DNA of 64,000 nucleotides from assembly GCA_023423695.1 (NCBI GenBank), contig JAFAFA010000006.1, positions 62,001-126,000 on the forward strand. Reading direction: 5' to 3'. This DNA is from Pseudomonadota bacterium (lineage in GTDB: Bacteria > Pseudomonadota > Alphaproteobacteria > Azospirillales > Azospirillaceae). Position 1 is the stretch's first letter; each line of letters starts with the position of its first letter. The translations under genes and the position numbers were made by a program. Below, one piece after another: positions 1 to 8,802 of this stretch. The notes under the pieces were generated by a model. The model was not told the DNA's origin. It saw only the letters and a list, made by a program, of their open reading frames with translations, and searched no databases.

Positions 1-167
1 CCAGCCACGTCACCGCCGAGCTCGACGCCGCCTCGATCCCCTACAGCCGCGACGAGCTGCGCGAGCGGATGAGCGGCAACCTGTGCCGCTGCGGCGCGCA
101 CAACGGCATCATCGACGCCATCGTCGAAACCTATCCGGCCGATGCACAGCGGGAGGCCGCGGAATGA
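1..167 (+). CDS. paoA: 2Fe-2S subunit of aldehyde oxidoreductase, C-terminal end (partial)
   Basis: This is the 3' end of a gene that begins before the window; it reads in the frame whose first full codon is at 3 and stops at 165-167. The visible tail carries the LCRCGAHNGI motif, the second [2Fe-2S] cluster site of small subunits in the xanthine dehydrogenase/aldehyde oxidoreductase family, followed by the usual helical end. Its stop codon overlaps the ATG of the next gene (ATGA), as expected for a translationally coupled small-medium-large subunit operon. The role is electron transfer from the Mo site toward FAD. Assignment to the PaoA branch rests on the two downstream subunits, because too little of this protein is visible. 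Confidence 0.85.
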   Translation, partial: SHVTAELDAASIPYSRDELRERMSGNLCRCGAHNGIIDAIVETYPADAQREAAE

Positions 168-1183
168 CGCCCTTCACCTACACCCAGGCGGCCGATGCCG
201 ACACTGCGGTCCGCCTGATCGCCGGTCAGTCCGGCAACCGGCAACCGGGCGCCAGCTATCTGGGCGGCGGCACCAACCTCGTCGACCTGATGCGCGAAAC
301 CATCGAGCGTCCCACGGCGCTGGTGGACGTCACCGGGCTGTCGAGCGTGATCGCGGAGACCGACGGCGGCGGCCTGCTGATCGGCGCAGCGGTGCGCAAC
401 ACCGCCCTTGCCGAGCATCGGTTGGTCCGCAACCGCTATCCGGTGCTGGCGCGGGCGATCCTGGCCGGCGCCTCCCCGCAGATCCGCAACATGGCGACCG
501 TGGCGGGCAACATCCTTCAGCGCACGCGCTGTGCCTATTTCTACGACCGGGCCGGGTCGCGCTGCAACAAGCGGGAGCCCGGCCAGGGCTGCGACGCCAT
601 CGACGGCTTCAACCGCATGCATGCGATCCTCGGCGCCTCTCCCTCCTGCGTCGCGACCCACCCGTCCGACATGTGCGTGGCGCTGGCGGCCCTCGACGCC
701 ACCGTTCACCTGACCGGCGCCCAGGGCGAACGCCGCCTGCCCTTCGCGGACCTGCACCGGCTGCCCGGCGACGAGCCCGACCGCGACACGGTGCTGGAGC
801 CGGGCGACCTCATCACGGCGGTGGAACTGCCGGCCCTTCCGCCGGCCGCGCGCTCCGCCTACCGCAAGGTCCGCGACCGGTCGAGCTATGCCTTCGCCCT
901 GGTTTCGGTCGCCGCGGCGCTGGCGGTGGAGAACGGGATTGTGACGGAGGTGCGGCTGGCGCTCGGCGGCGTCGCGCACAAGCCCTGGCGCGCAGCGAAG
1001 GCGGAGCAGGCGCTGCGCGGCCAGCCCGCGACCGAGGCTGCCTTCCAGGCGGCGGCCGCCGCTGAACTCGCGGAGGCGGTGCCGTTGCGGGACAACGCCT
1101 TCAAGATCGAACTGGCGCAACGCGTCATCGTCGCCGTGCTCGGCGAATTGGCGGAAAGCAGGCTGGCGGGAGACGGGGCATGA
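164..1183 (+). CDS. paoB: FAD-binding subunit of PaoABC-type aldehyde oxidoreductase
   Basis: This 339-residue medium subunit of a molybdenum hydroxylase starts at the ATG that overlaps the stop of the previous gene. A longer reading from 83 lies inside the upstream gene and is rejected. The N-terminal PCMH-type FAD domain shows the GGGTNLVDLM loop and the IRNMATVAGNI motif. Directly after it comes a cysteine-rich insertion (RTRCAYFYD, SRCNKREPG, GCDAIDG) that matches the extra [4Fe-4S] site of the E. coli PaoB (YagS) branch and is absent from ordinary XdhB/CoxM subunits. The C-terminal domain is of the CO-dehydrogenase flavoprotein type. The protein should pass electrons from the large subunit to FAD and an acceptor. 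It overlaps paoC by 4 bp. Confidence 0.88.
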   Translation: MTPFTYTQAADADTAVRLIAGQSGNRQPGASYLGGGTNLVDLMRETIERPTALVDVTGLSSVIAETDGGGLLIGAAVRNTALAEHRLVRNRYPVLARAILAGASPQIRNMATVAGNILQRTRCAYFYDRAGSRCNKREPGQGCDAIDGFNRMHAILGASPSCVATHPSDMCVALAALDATVHLTGAQGERRLPFADLHRLPGDEPDRDTVLEPGDLITAVELPALPPAARSAYRKVRDRSSYAFALVSVAAALAVENGIVTEVRLALGGVAHKPWRAAKAEQALRGQPATEAAFQAAAAAELAEAVPLRDNAFKIELAQRVIVAVLGELAESRLAGDGA

Positions 1184-3507
1184 GCATCGTCGACAAGGGC
1201 AAGGAAGCGGCGCAGGGCATCGCGCAATCGGTGATGAAGAAGGCCGTCGAGCTGGCGCCCGGCGCCCTCCTGCCGGGCGGCCGGCCCGACCCGCTGATCC
1301 GGCGCCAGCACGGCCATATCGGCAAGCCGGTCAGCCGGGTCGACGGTCCGCTGAAGGTGCGCGGTGCCGCCCCCTTCGCGGCGGAAATCGCGCTGGACGG
1401 CATGGTCTACGCGGCACTCGCCTACAGCACCATCGCCAAGGGCCGCATCGACAGCCTCGACACCGGGGCGGCGGAGGCGGCGCCGGGCGTGGTCCTGGTG
1501 ATGACCCACCGCAACGCGCCGCGCCTCAACCCGCCGCCGCGATTCCTCAGCGGGGACAAGGCGGCAGCGGGCGACGATTCGCCGGTCATGCAGGACGACC
1601 GCGTGCGCTGGAACGGCGAACCGATCGCCCTGGTGCTGGCCGAAACCCAGGAGCAGGCCGACCACGCCCGCTCGCTGATCAGGGTGACCTATGCGGAGGA
1701 GCCGGCGGCGACCTCCCTGCCGACGGCCGACGGGTGCGAGGTCGGGACCTTCATGGGCGAGCCGTTGCGTGCCATGGCCGGCGATGCCGATGCGGCCTTC
1801 GCCGCCGCTCAGCATAAGGTCGAGGCGGTCTACACCACGCCGGGTCACAATCACAACGCCCTGGAACTGCACGGCGCCACCCTGGTCTGGCGGGGAGACG
1901 AGCTGTTCATCCATGACGCCACGCAGGCGGTCGCGCACACCGCATGGTCGATGGCGCAGATCTTCGGCCTGGAGGAGGCCCAGGTCCATGTCAGCTCCCC
2001 CTTCGTCGGCGGCGGCTTCGGCGCCAAGGGACTGTGGCAACACCAGATCCTCGCGGCGGCGGCGGCGCGGCTGGCCGGTCGCCCGGTCCGCATCGCCCTG
2101 TCGCGCGAGGGCGTGTACCGCATCGTCGGCGGCCGCAGCCCGACGGAGCAGCGGGTGGCGCTCGGCGCCGATGCCGACGGGCGGCTGACGGCGATCATCC
2201 ATCGCGGGGTGACGCCGAAGACGCGCCACAGCCCGATGCCGGAACCCTTCATCCTGCCGACCCAGAGCGCCTACGCCGCCCAAACCTTCGCGCTGGAAGT
2301 GCAGACCTGTTACCTCGACATGGTCGCCAACACCTTCATGCGCGCACCCGGCGAGGCGGTCGGCACAGTGGCATTGGAATGCGCGATGGACGAACTGGCC
2401 GAGCAGCTCGGCATGGATCCAATCGAGCTGCGCATCCTCAACGAACCGGAAAAGGATCCGCTCTCCGGCCGCCCATTCTCCGCCCGCAACATCGTGGCGG
2501 CCTGGCGGGCCGGTGCGCAGCGCTTCGGCTGGGAGCGGCGAAGCCCGGTGCCGCGGTCGCGGCGGGAGGGCGACTGGCTCGTCGGCATGGGGTGCGCCAC
2601 CGCGACCTATCCCTATCACCGCATGCCCGGCGGCGCGGCGCGCATCACGCTGGACGCCGCCGGGCATGCCCGCATCGACGTGGCGGCGCACGAGATGGGG
2701 ATGGGCACCGCGACCACCCACACGCAGGTCGCCGCCGACCGGCTCGGCCTGCCGCTGGAGGCGGTGACGGTCCGCTACGGCGACTCCTCCTTGCCCGGCG
2801 TCATCCTTGCCGGAGGGTCGCAGCAGACGGCTTCCGTCGGCCTCTCCGTGATGATGGCCCACCAGGAACTTGTCGGGGAGCTGCTGAAGCTCGCCGGCAA
2901 CGATTCACCGCTGGCCGGCCTCGGCGCCGACGAGGTGGAGTGTGCCGACGGCGGCCTGCGCAAGTTGGATGACCCCGGCCGGTTCGAGAGCTACGCCTCG
3001 ATCCTCGCACGATCCGGGCGCAGCGAACTGGTGGTGGAGGGCAACGCGCCGATGCCGCTGGAGACGATGCACTGGTCGATGCATTCCCACGGCGCGATGT
3101 TCTGCGAGGTGCGGGTCAACGCCATCACCGGCGAGACGCGGGTCAGCCGCTTCCTGGGCTCCTTCGACTGCGGCCGCATCCTCAACCCGAAGACGGCGGC
3201 GAGCCAGTTCCGCGGCGGCATCATCATGGGGTTGGGTTTGGCCCTGATGGAGGAGACGCAGTTCGATGGGCGGAACGGCCGGATCATGAACCGCAACCTG
3301 TCCGACTATCACCTTCCCGTGCATCTGGACGTGCCGGAGATCGAGGTGATCTGGACCGACATCCCGGATCCGCATGCCCCGATGGGCGCCCGCGGCATCG
3401 GCGAGATCGGCATCACCGGCACCGGGGCCGCCGTCGCCAACGCCATCCACAACGCCACCGGACGGCGGGTGCGGGAGTTTCCGATCACGCTCGACAAGCT
3501 CCTGTGA
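1180..3507 (+). CDS. paoC: Molybdopterin-binding large subunit of PaoABC-type aldehyde oxidoreductase
   Basis: This 775-residue catalytic subunit starts with a 4-bp ATGA overlap with paoB. The N-terminal a/b hammerhead domain is around residues 50-160, followed by the molybdopterin-binding domain. Visible family motifs include the glycine-rich FVGGGFGAKG loop near residue 275, FMRAPGE near 387, and ARGIGEIGITG near the C-terminus, where Glu742 is the expected base at the Mo centre. Family members oxidise aldehydes to acids, and PaoABC of E. coli handles aromatic aldehydes. It is slightly longer than E. coli PaoC because of an N-terminal extension rich in Ala/Lys. No Tat signal is obvious here; in PaoABC the signal is on PaoA, which starts outside the window. 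The dedicated chaperone (PaoD/XdhC type) is not seen downstream. Confidence 0.88.
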   Translation: MSIVDKGKEAAQGIAQSVMKKAVELAPGALLPGGRPDPLIRRQHGHIGKPVSRVDGPLKVRGAAPFAAEIALDGMVYAALAYSTIAKGRIDSLDTGAAEAAPGVVLVMTHRNAPRLNPPPRFLSGDKAAAGDDSPVMQDDRVRWNGEPIALVLAETQEQADHARSLIRVTYAEEPAATSLPTADGCEVGTFMGEPLRAMAGDADAAFAAAQHKVEAVYTTPGHNHNALELHGATLVWRGDELFIHDATQAVAHTAWSMAQIFGLEEAQVHVSSPFVGGGFGAKGLWQHQILAAAAARLAGRPVRIALSREGVYRIVGGRSPTEQRVALGADADGRLTAIIHRGVTPKTRHSPMPEPFILPTQSAYAAQTFALEVQTCYLDMVANTFMRAPGEAVGTVALECAMDELAEQLGMDPIELRILNEPEKDPLSGRPFSARNIVAAWRAGAQRFGWERRSPVPRSRREGDWLVGMGCATATYPYHRMPGGAARITLDAAGHARIDVAAHEMGMGTATTHTQVAADRLGLPLEAVTVRYGDSSLPGVILAGGSQQTASVGLSVMMAHQELVGELLKLAGNDSPLAGLGADEVECADGGLRKLDDPGRFESYASILARSGRSELVVEGNAPMPLETMHWSMHSHGAMFCEVRVNAITGETRVSRFLGSFDCGRILNPKTAASQFRGGIIMGLGLALMEETQFDGRNGRIMNRNLSDYHLPVHLDVPEIEVIWTDIPDPHAPMGARGIGEIGITGTGAAVANAIHNATGRRVREFPITLDKLL

Positions 3508-3540
3508 TCGGGTCCCGAGCCAAGGCATGTTCCATTTCTG

Positions 3541-3669
3541 TCAAAGCTGGCTGCACAGGCGGTAGGGATCGAAGATCGAAGCATGGGGATCGCGGCTCGC
3601 CACGGCATCGCCGATGCGATGCAGGGCGAAGCGACCCGGCTGTGCGACCAGTCCGCCCCCGCAGCGGCC
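3541..3669 (-). pseudogene. Remnant of the C-terminus of an old-yellow-enzyme/2,4-dienoyl-CoA reductase-like flavoprotein
   Basis: On the minus strand the last 42 codons before a stop at 3541-3543 read like the conserved C-terminus of NADH:flavin oxidoreductases with an FAD/NAD-binding second half. The segment HRIGDAVASRDPHASIFD followed by PYRLCSQL matches the usual (R/V)GD(A/C)Vx(S/P)R-x-xHxAIxDxxRLC ending. Upstream on that strand the reading frame continues but similarity to the family stops, and no start or catalytic domain is present. The fragment lies 33 bp past the end of paoC, so it looks like what is left of a deleted or rearranged gene. The family call is from pattern memory only. 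Confidence 0.42.
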
Positions 3670-3832
3670 ATGCCGCAAACAAAATCCGGAAACCAGTAAA
3701 ATGGCATCCAGAACCAAAGTTGTCAGTGTGTCTTCTCCGCCTCTATGCCAAAGGGTCGATGAAGATCGCGCAGGCTGCACTCTGTCGCGCGACGCGTTAC
3801 ATTTGGCCGGCCGTGCTTTCCGGTCAGGATCG

Positions 3833-4189
3833 ATGTCTGCAGAATACTCTCCGCTCACTGATCCTCCACCTCATCCCGGTGCCGTGCTGCGCGCCCGCGT
3901 GTTGCCCGAGCTTGGGCTGACGGTGACCCAGGCCGCCCAGGAACTGGCGATTGCGCGGCAGACGCTCCATCGCGTGCTTGCAGGCTCCGCCGCCGTCACG
4001 CCCGAGATGGCTGCCCGGCTGGCCCGGCTCTGCGGCTTGTCCGCCCATTTCTGGCTCGACCTTCAACTGGCGCATGACCTGTGGCATGCGCAGCGTGCCC
4101 TTGCCGATACCTTGGACCGCATTCCGGCGCACGCGCTGCCCGACACCCTCAAGACGGATATTCTTGCCCGCCATGCCCGCACCCTCTGA
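3833..4189 (+). CDS. HigA-like XRE-family DNA-binding protein (orphan antitoxin type)
   Basis: This 118-residue protein starts at ATG 3833; the reading frame is open further upstream but that stretch has no family character. Residues near 11-90 match the HigA antidote family. HPGAVLRARVLPELG is followed by a helix-turn-helix (LTVTQAAQELAIARQTLHRVL), then MAARLARLCGLSAHFWLDLQ, the typical HigA end of the domain. Such proteins bind operators and neutralise a HigB RNase encoded just upstream. No HigB-like reading frame is visible between paoC and this gene, so it may be an orphan regulator. Its last 17 bp overlap the start of the KaiC-like gene, which suggests co-transcription with the KaiC/histidine kinase pair. 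Confidence 0.7.
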   Translation: MSAEYSPLTDPPPHPGAVLRARVLPELGLTVTQAAQELAIARQTLHRVLAGSAAVTPEMAARLARLCGLSAHFWLDLQLAHDLWHAQRALADTLDRIPAHALPDTLKTDILARHARTL

Positions 4190-5672
4190 ATTGCCGCACA
4201 AGGCGCGAACCGGCGTTGCCGGTCTCGACGACATCCTCGCCGGCGGTCTCGCCCGCGACCGTGTCTTCCTGCTCGAGGGCAGCCCCGGTACCGGCAAGAC
4301 CACCATTGCCCTGCAGTTCCTGCTGGACGGCGCGGCGGCCGGCGAAACCGGACTCTACATCACCCTGTCGGAAACCGAAGGCGAACTCCGCGACGCCGCG
4401 TCCACCCATGGCTGGACGCTCGGCGAGGAAATCACGGTGTTCGAGCTGGTTCCGCCGGAGAGCCTGCTCGACGAGGGGCACCAGCAGAGTCTGCTCTACT
4501 CCTCCGACCTCGAACTCGGCGAGACGACCAAGCTGATGTTCGACGCGATCGAGCGGAGCAAGCCGATCCGGATCGTCCTCGACAGCCTGTCGGAGATCCG
4601 CCTGCTGGCCCAGAGCTCGTTGCGGTACCGGCGCCAGATCCTCGCCCTCAAGCATTACTTCGCCCGCCACGGCGCCACCGTGCTGCTGCTCGACGACCTG
4701 ACCACCGACACCATGGACAAGACGGTCCACAGCATCGCGCACGGCGTGATCCGTCTGGAGATGCTGACGCCGGCCTACGGCGCGGAGCGGCGGCGCCTGC
4801 GGGTGCTGAAATACCGTGGGCAGGCCTATCGCGGCGGCTACCACGATTGCACGATCACCACCGGCGGCTTCAGGGTATTCCCCCGGCTGATCGCCGCGGA
4901 GCATCGGACCGGCTTCGCCGGAGAGCGGCTGGCCAGCGGCATCGCCGAGCTCGACACGCTGCTGGGCGGCGGCATGGAGCGTGGGTCGAGCGCCCTGATC
5001 ATCGGCCCCGCGGGGACCGGAAAGTCGCTGCTGGCGCTTCAGTTCACGGTGGCAGCCATCGCACGGGGAGAGCGGGCGGCGCTTTTCGTATTCGACGAGG
5101 AGCTTGGTCTGCTGTTCGCCCGGACCAGGGCAATGGGCTTCGACCTCGAAGCCATGCGCGATCGCGGAAGCCTGGTGATCGAGCAGGTGGATGCGGCCGA
5201 ACTGGCGCCGGGCGAGTTCACCCACCGGGTCCGCGCCTGCGTCGACGACCACCAGATCCGCACCGTGGTGATCGACAGCCTCAACGGCTATCAGGCGGCG
5301 ATGCCGGAAGAGCAGCTTCTGGTCCTGCATCTTCACGAACTGCTTCTGTACCTGAACCGGCAGGGCGTGACGACCTTCCTCACCATCGCGCAGCATGGGC
5401 TGATCGGCGACATGCAGGCGCCGGTCGATGTCACCTATCTGGCCGACACCGTCGTGCTGCTGCGCTATTTCGAGGCGTTGGGCCGGGTCCGGCGGGCGAT
5501 CTCGGTGATCAAGAAGCGCGCCGGGCCGCACGAGGACACGATCCGCGAGTACCGGGTCAACGACAGGGGCATCAGCCTCGGGCCGCCGCTGGACGCGTTC
5601 CAGGGGGTGCTGCGCGGCGTGCCGGTCTATATCGGCCAAGGCGGACCTCTGATGCAGGACGATCCGGCTTGA
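4173..5672 (+). CDS. KaiC-like double-domain RecA-fold ATPase
   Basis: This 499-residue protein has two KaiC/RadA-type ATPase domains. Walker A motifs are GSPGTGKT at residues 36-43 and GPAGTGKS at 278-285. Walker B strands are IRIVLDS and IRTVVIDS. The start at 4173 is chosen because residues 8-20 (PHKARTGVAGLDD) are the normal KaiC N-terminus. Of the paired catalytic glutamates of KaiC, the first domain has S-E and the second D-E, so only one acid per pair is a true glutamate. The autophosphorylation pair Ser431/Thr432 of cyanobacterial KaiC aligns with Thr421/Tyr422. No kaiA or kaiB is nearby. It sits between a HigA-like protein (17-bp overlap) and a hybrid histidine kinase, so a signalling role is likelier than a circadian clock. 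Confidence 0.85.
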   Translation: MPAPSELPHKARTGVAGLDDILAGGLARDRVFLLEGSPGTGKTTIALQFLLDGAAAGETGLYITLSETEGELRDAASTHGWTLGEEITVFELVPPESLLDEGHQQSLLYSSDLELGETTKLMFDAIERSKPIRIVLDSLSEIRLLAQSSLRYRRQILALKHYFARHGATVLLLDDLTTDTMDKTVHSIAHGVIRLEMLTPAYGAERRRLRVLKYRGQAYRGGYHDCTITTGGFRVFPRLIAAEHRTGFAGERLASGIAELDTLLGGGMERGSSALIIGPAGTGKSLLALQFTVAAIARGERAALFVFDEELGLLFARTRAMGFDLEAMRDRGSLVIEQVDAAELAPGEFTHRVRACVDDHQIRTVVIDSLNGYQAAMPEEQLLVLHLHELLLYLNRQGVTTFLTIAQHGLIGDMQAPVDVTYLADTVVLLRYFEALGRVRRAISVIKKRAGPHEDTIREYRVNDRGISLGPPLDAFQGVLRGVPVYIGQGGPLMQDDPA

Positions 5673-5686
5673 GCGAATCCGCCATT

Positions 5687-7789
5687 ATGGAGCGGGCGCT
5701 GATCCTGGCGCCGCATGGACGGGATGCCGCCGTCGCTTCGGCCTTGCTGGGCGAGGTCGGAATCGCTGCGCACGCCTGTCCAGACCTGCCGGCGCTTTGC
5801 ACTGCGCTGGACGATGGAGCTGGACTGCTCATCCTGGCGGAGGAGGCGGTGCGCACCGCCGATCTCCAGGGGCTTGTTGCCTGGATCGGCGCGCAGCCGC
5901 CATGGTCGGACCTTCCCGTCATCCTGCTCACCCTGCGGGGAGACGGTGCCGAGCGCACGCCCGAGGCCGCGCGCCTGACCGAACTGCTCGGCAACGTCAC
6001 CTTCGTGGAGCGCCCCTTCCACCCGACCACCCTGATCAGCGTCGTACGGACCTGCCTGCGCGGCCGGCGCAGGCAGTATGAGGCGAGGGCGAGGCTGGTG
6101 GAGCGCGAGCGTCTGCTGGCGGATCTCGCCGACGAACGGGCACGCTTCGAAACACTGGTGGAGCACCTGCCGGTGGGGGTGAACCTAATGGACCGGAACG
6201 GCCGGACCATTTTGTCCAACCCGGCCTTCCGGAGCTTTCTTCCGAACAGTGTCATTCCCTCCCGGCAGCCGGGAGGTGCGGAGAGTTGGATCGGCTACGA
6301 CGCGAATGGCCACCGTCTGTCAGGCGATCGCTATCCCGGAGCGTGTGCACTGCGCGGCGAGACCGTCACCGGCATCGAGTTCATCCATCGTCCCGCCGGC
6401 GGTCAGCCGGTCTGGACCCGTGTCAGTGGCGTGCCTGTGCGGGATTCCACCGGCAAGGCAGCCGGAGCGCTGGCCGTCATTGTCGACATCACCGACCAGA
6501 AGGCGGCGCAGGAGGCGCTTCGTCGCCTTACGGAGACGCTGGAATCCAAGGTGCAGGAACGCACCCGGGAATTGGCGGCGACGCTCGAACAACTGCGCGA
6601 CGAGATCCGCGACCGCGAACGCGCCGAAGAGCAACTGCGCCAGACCCAGAAGCTGGAGACCCTCGGCCAACTGACCGGCGGCGTCGCGCACGACTTCAAC
6701 AACCTGCTGATGGCGGTGCTCGGCAATCTCGAATTGCTGCGCAAACGCCTTCCCGCCGATCCGACGACCGAGCGCCTGTTCGATGGCGCCATGCAGGGAG
6801 CCCGACGCGGAGCGACGCTGACCCAAAGGCTTCTGGCTTTCGCCCGCCGCCAGGATCTGCAGCCGCAGGCGGTGGACCTTGCCGGACTGCTGGACGGCAT
6901 GAAGACGCTGTTGGAACGGTCCGTCGGCCCGCGCGTCGTCATCCGCATCGATGCTCCGCCTGCGACGGCGCCGGCCCTGATCGATCCCAACCAGCTCGAA
7001 CTCGCGATCCTGAATCTTGCCGTCAATGCCCGCGATGCCATGCCCGACGGCGGCACGCTCACCGTGACCGTGGACGAGGCGCCGGTTTCCGTGGCTTCGG
7101 GACTGCCGCCCGGTTCCTACCCCTATGTCAGTGTGCGGGACACCGGGATGGGGATGGATGCGGAAACGCTTGCGCGGGCGATCGAGCCGTTCTTTTCCAC
7201 CAAGGGCATCGGCAAGGGCACCGGGTTGGGGTTGTCGATGGTCCACGGACTGGCGGTGCAGTCCGGCGGCGCGTTACGGCTGTCGAGCGTTCCGGGCCAG
7301 GGGACGGTCGTGGAGCTGTGGTTGCCGAAGGCCACCACCGCAGCCCAGGCGGCCGAGTTGCCGCCGGCCCCGACGGTCGACGTGTCTCCCGCCGTGGTCC
7401 TCGTGGTCGACGATGACGCGCTGATCGCCATGAGCACCGTCGATATGCTGGCCGATCTTGGGCACACGGTCCTCGAAGCGAGTTCCGGCACCGAGGCGCT
7501 GGAGATTTTGCGCTGTGGCCAGGCGGTCGACCTGATGCTGACGGACTATGCGATGCCGGGCATGACCGGCGTCGAGCTTGCCCATGCGGCCCGTGCCATG
7601 GACCCGGACCTGCCGGTTCTGCTGGCAACGGGATACGCCGATCTGCCGGAGGGCGTCGTCGCCGACCTGCCGCGGCTTGCCAAGCCATACACGCAAAACC
7701 AACTCGCCGCTGCGACGGCCAGGCTGTTGGCCGAAATGGCGAGGGCTCCGGCACATGCCAAGCGGAGTGAGGGCATCCACCCCGATTAG
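5687..7789 (+). CDS. Hybrid histidine kinase with degenerate N-terminal receiver, PAS and C-terminal receiver
   Basis: This protein has 700 residues from ATG 5687; a TTG at 5669 overlapping the KaiC stop is an alternative start. Order of parts: a receiver-like domain (about 1-120) without a clear phosphoacceptor Asp; a short coiled coil; a PAS domain (about 155-275) ending in a PAC-like segment; a second coiled coil (TLESKVQERTRELAATLEQL); a HisKA domain with His335 in GGVAHDFNNLL; an HATPase domain with the NARDAMPDGG and GTGLGLSMVHG boxes; and a true receiver with Asp620 in DLMLTDYAMPG. No membrane segment is seen, so it is cytosolic. The immediate upstream partner is the KaiC-like ATPase, and the pair probably forms one signalling unit. 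Confidence 0.9.
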   Translation: MERALILAPHGRDAAVASALLGEVGIAAHACPDLPALCTALDDGAGLLILAEEAVRTADLQGLVAWIGAQPPWSDLPVILLTLRGDGAERTPEAARLTELLGNVTFVERPFHPTTLISVVRTCLRGRRRQYEARARLVERERLLADLADERARFETLVEHLPVGVNLMDRNGRTILSNPAFRSFLPNSVIPSRQPGGAESWIGYDANGHRLSGDRYPGACALRGETVTGIEFIHRPAGGQPVWTRVSGVPVRDSTGKAAGALAVIVDITDQKAAQEALRRLTETLESKVQERTRELAATLEQLRDEIRDRERAEEQLRQTQKLETLGQLTGGVAHDFNNLLMAVLGNLELLRKRLPADPTTERLFDGAMQGARRGATLTQRLLAFARRQDLQPQAVDLAGLLDGMKTLLERSVGPRVVIRIDAPPATAPALIDPNQLELAILNLAVNARDAMPDGGTLTVTVDEAPVSVASGLPPGSYPYVSVRDTGMGMDAETLARAIEPFFSTKGIGKGTGLGLSMVHGLAVQSGGALRLSSVPGQGTVVELWLPKATTAAQAAELPPAPTVDVSPAVVLVVDDDALIAMSTVDMLADLGHTVLEASSGTEALEILRCGQAVDLMLTDYAMPGMTGVELAHAARAMDPDLPVLLATGYADLPEGVVADLPRLAKPYTQNQLAAATARLLAEMARAPAHAKRSEGIHPD

Positions 7790-7842
7790 CGCGCCGGATT
7801 GCGGAGTTTGCTTGCAGCGGGGCGGCCCCGGCGGATGGCCCG

Positions 7843-8733
7843 TCAGCGTTGCGAGACCGACCCCGCCGCTGCCACGACCAGCGGAGCGAACCGCTCCTCC
7901 ATCTCCTCCGGGGTGAAGCGTGCGCGGGAGACGGCGATGTTCAGCGCTCCCACCGGCACTCCCCCCGGCCCGGTGATCGCCGCCGCGACCGACAGGTCGC
8001 CGTGATAGAATTCCTCGAACGCGGTGGCATAGCCGCGGACCGCCGATTTCGCGATCTTCGCGAGCAGAGCCTCCCTCTGCCAGGTGGTATGCGGGGTATA
8101 GGGCTTCAGATCCATCCGGTCGATCAGGGCCGCCGCATCCGCCGTCGGCAGACGGGACAGGATGGCGATGCCCGGAGCGGTGCAATAGGCCGGCATCCGC
8201 GTGCCGACGATGACGTCGGTGTTCAGAACGTGCCGGCTCATGAAGCGCGACACGAAGACGATCTCCGGCCCGTCCATGACGGTCAGGTTGATCGTCTCCT
8301 CGGTCGTCTTGCTGAGATGCATCAGGTACGGCATCGCACGTTCCAGCATCGCATTGCTGCGAAGATAGTGATGCGCGAGATCCAGCGTGCGGACGGTCAA
8401 CTCGAACCGCTTGGTGACCGGATCCTTCCGCAGGTAGCCCAACTTCTCCAGCGTGTAGGTGAAGCGCTGCGCGGCGCTCTTGTCCATGCCGACGGTGGCG
8501 GCGACCTGGGTCAGGCTCATGGATGGACGGCTGTAATCGAAGGCGTGCAGCACGCGGAACGCCTTGTCCACCGACATCACCATCAAGGGATCGGCGGCCC
8601 TGCCCTCCTGCCCGTCGCCGTCGTGCGGCGCATTCCCGGCCGGGGAACCGGTTGCGGGCGCGCTCTCGGCAGTCCCGTCATTCGCCTTGCCGGCGGCCTT
8701 GGATAAAGAGGTGGTGGATCGGCGCGGTGCCAT
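7843..8733 (-). CDS. IclR-family transcriptional regulator
   Basis: This 296-residue protein starts at ATG 8733 on the minus strand; longer in-frame readings run into the divergent promoter and are rejected. After a low-complexity N-terminal tail of about 45 residues comes a winged helix-turn-helix (MSVDKAFRVLHAF, SLTQVAATVGMDKSAAQRF). The effector domain of IclR type follows, with ETINLTVMDGPEIVFVSR, MPAYCTAPGIAILSRL and a C-terminal AAAITGPGGVPVGALNIAV segment. IclR regulators usually respond to an aromatic or organic acid and control the divergent operon. Here that operon is the crotonase/ABC transporter/CoA ligase block starting at 8937. The shared intergenic region has a three-half-site operator candidate at 8803-8828. 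Confidence 0.92.
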   Translation of the reverse strand: MAPRRSTTSLSKAAGKANDGTAESAPATGSPAGNAPHDGDGQEGRAADPLMVMSVDKAFRVLHAFDYSRPSMSLTQVAATVGMDKSAAQRFTYTLEKLGYLRKDPVTKRFELTVRTLDLAHHYLRSNAMLERAMPYLMHLSKTTEETINLTVMDGPEIVFVSRFMSRHVLNTDVIVGTRMPAYCTAPGIAILSRLPTADAAALIDRMDLKPYTPHTTWQREALLAKIAKSAVRGYATAFEEFYHGDLSVAAAITGPGGVPVGALNIAVSRARFTPEEMEERFAPLVVAAAGSVSQR

Positions 8734-8802
8734 GTCGGTCGGTCCTGAAAGTGCGCGGTGAGAGATACCGTTGACAGCGTACCGAAAGCAAGCCAAGCTA
8801 AT

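Noticed and set aside
886..2862. A 658-residue minus-strand open frame within the aldehyde oxidoreductase genes
   Set aside because: It lies antisense to paoB and paoC, which have clear catalytic motifs; the minus frame has none.
3508..3832. A HigB toxin gene upstream of the HigA-like gene
   Set aside because: No frame on either strand shows the HigB pattern (for example the conserved C-terminal DYH or the FxFxxGxA segment), so the antitoxin-like gene is treated as an orphan.
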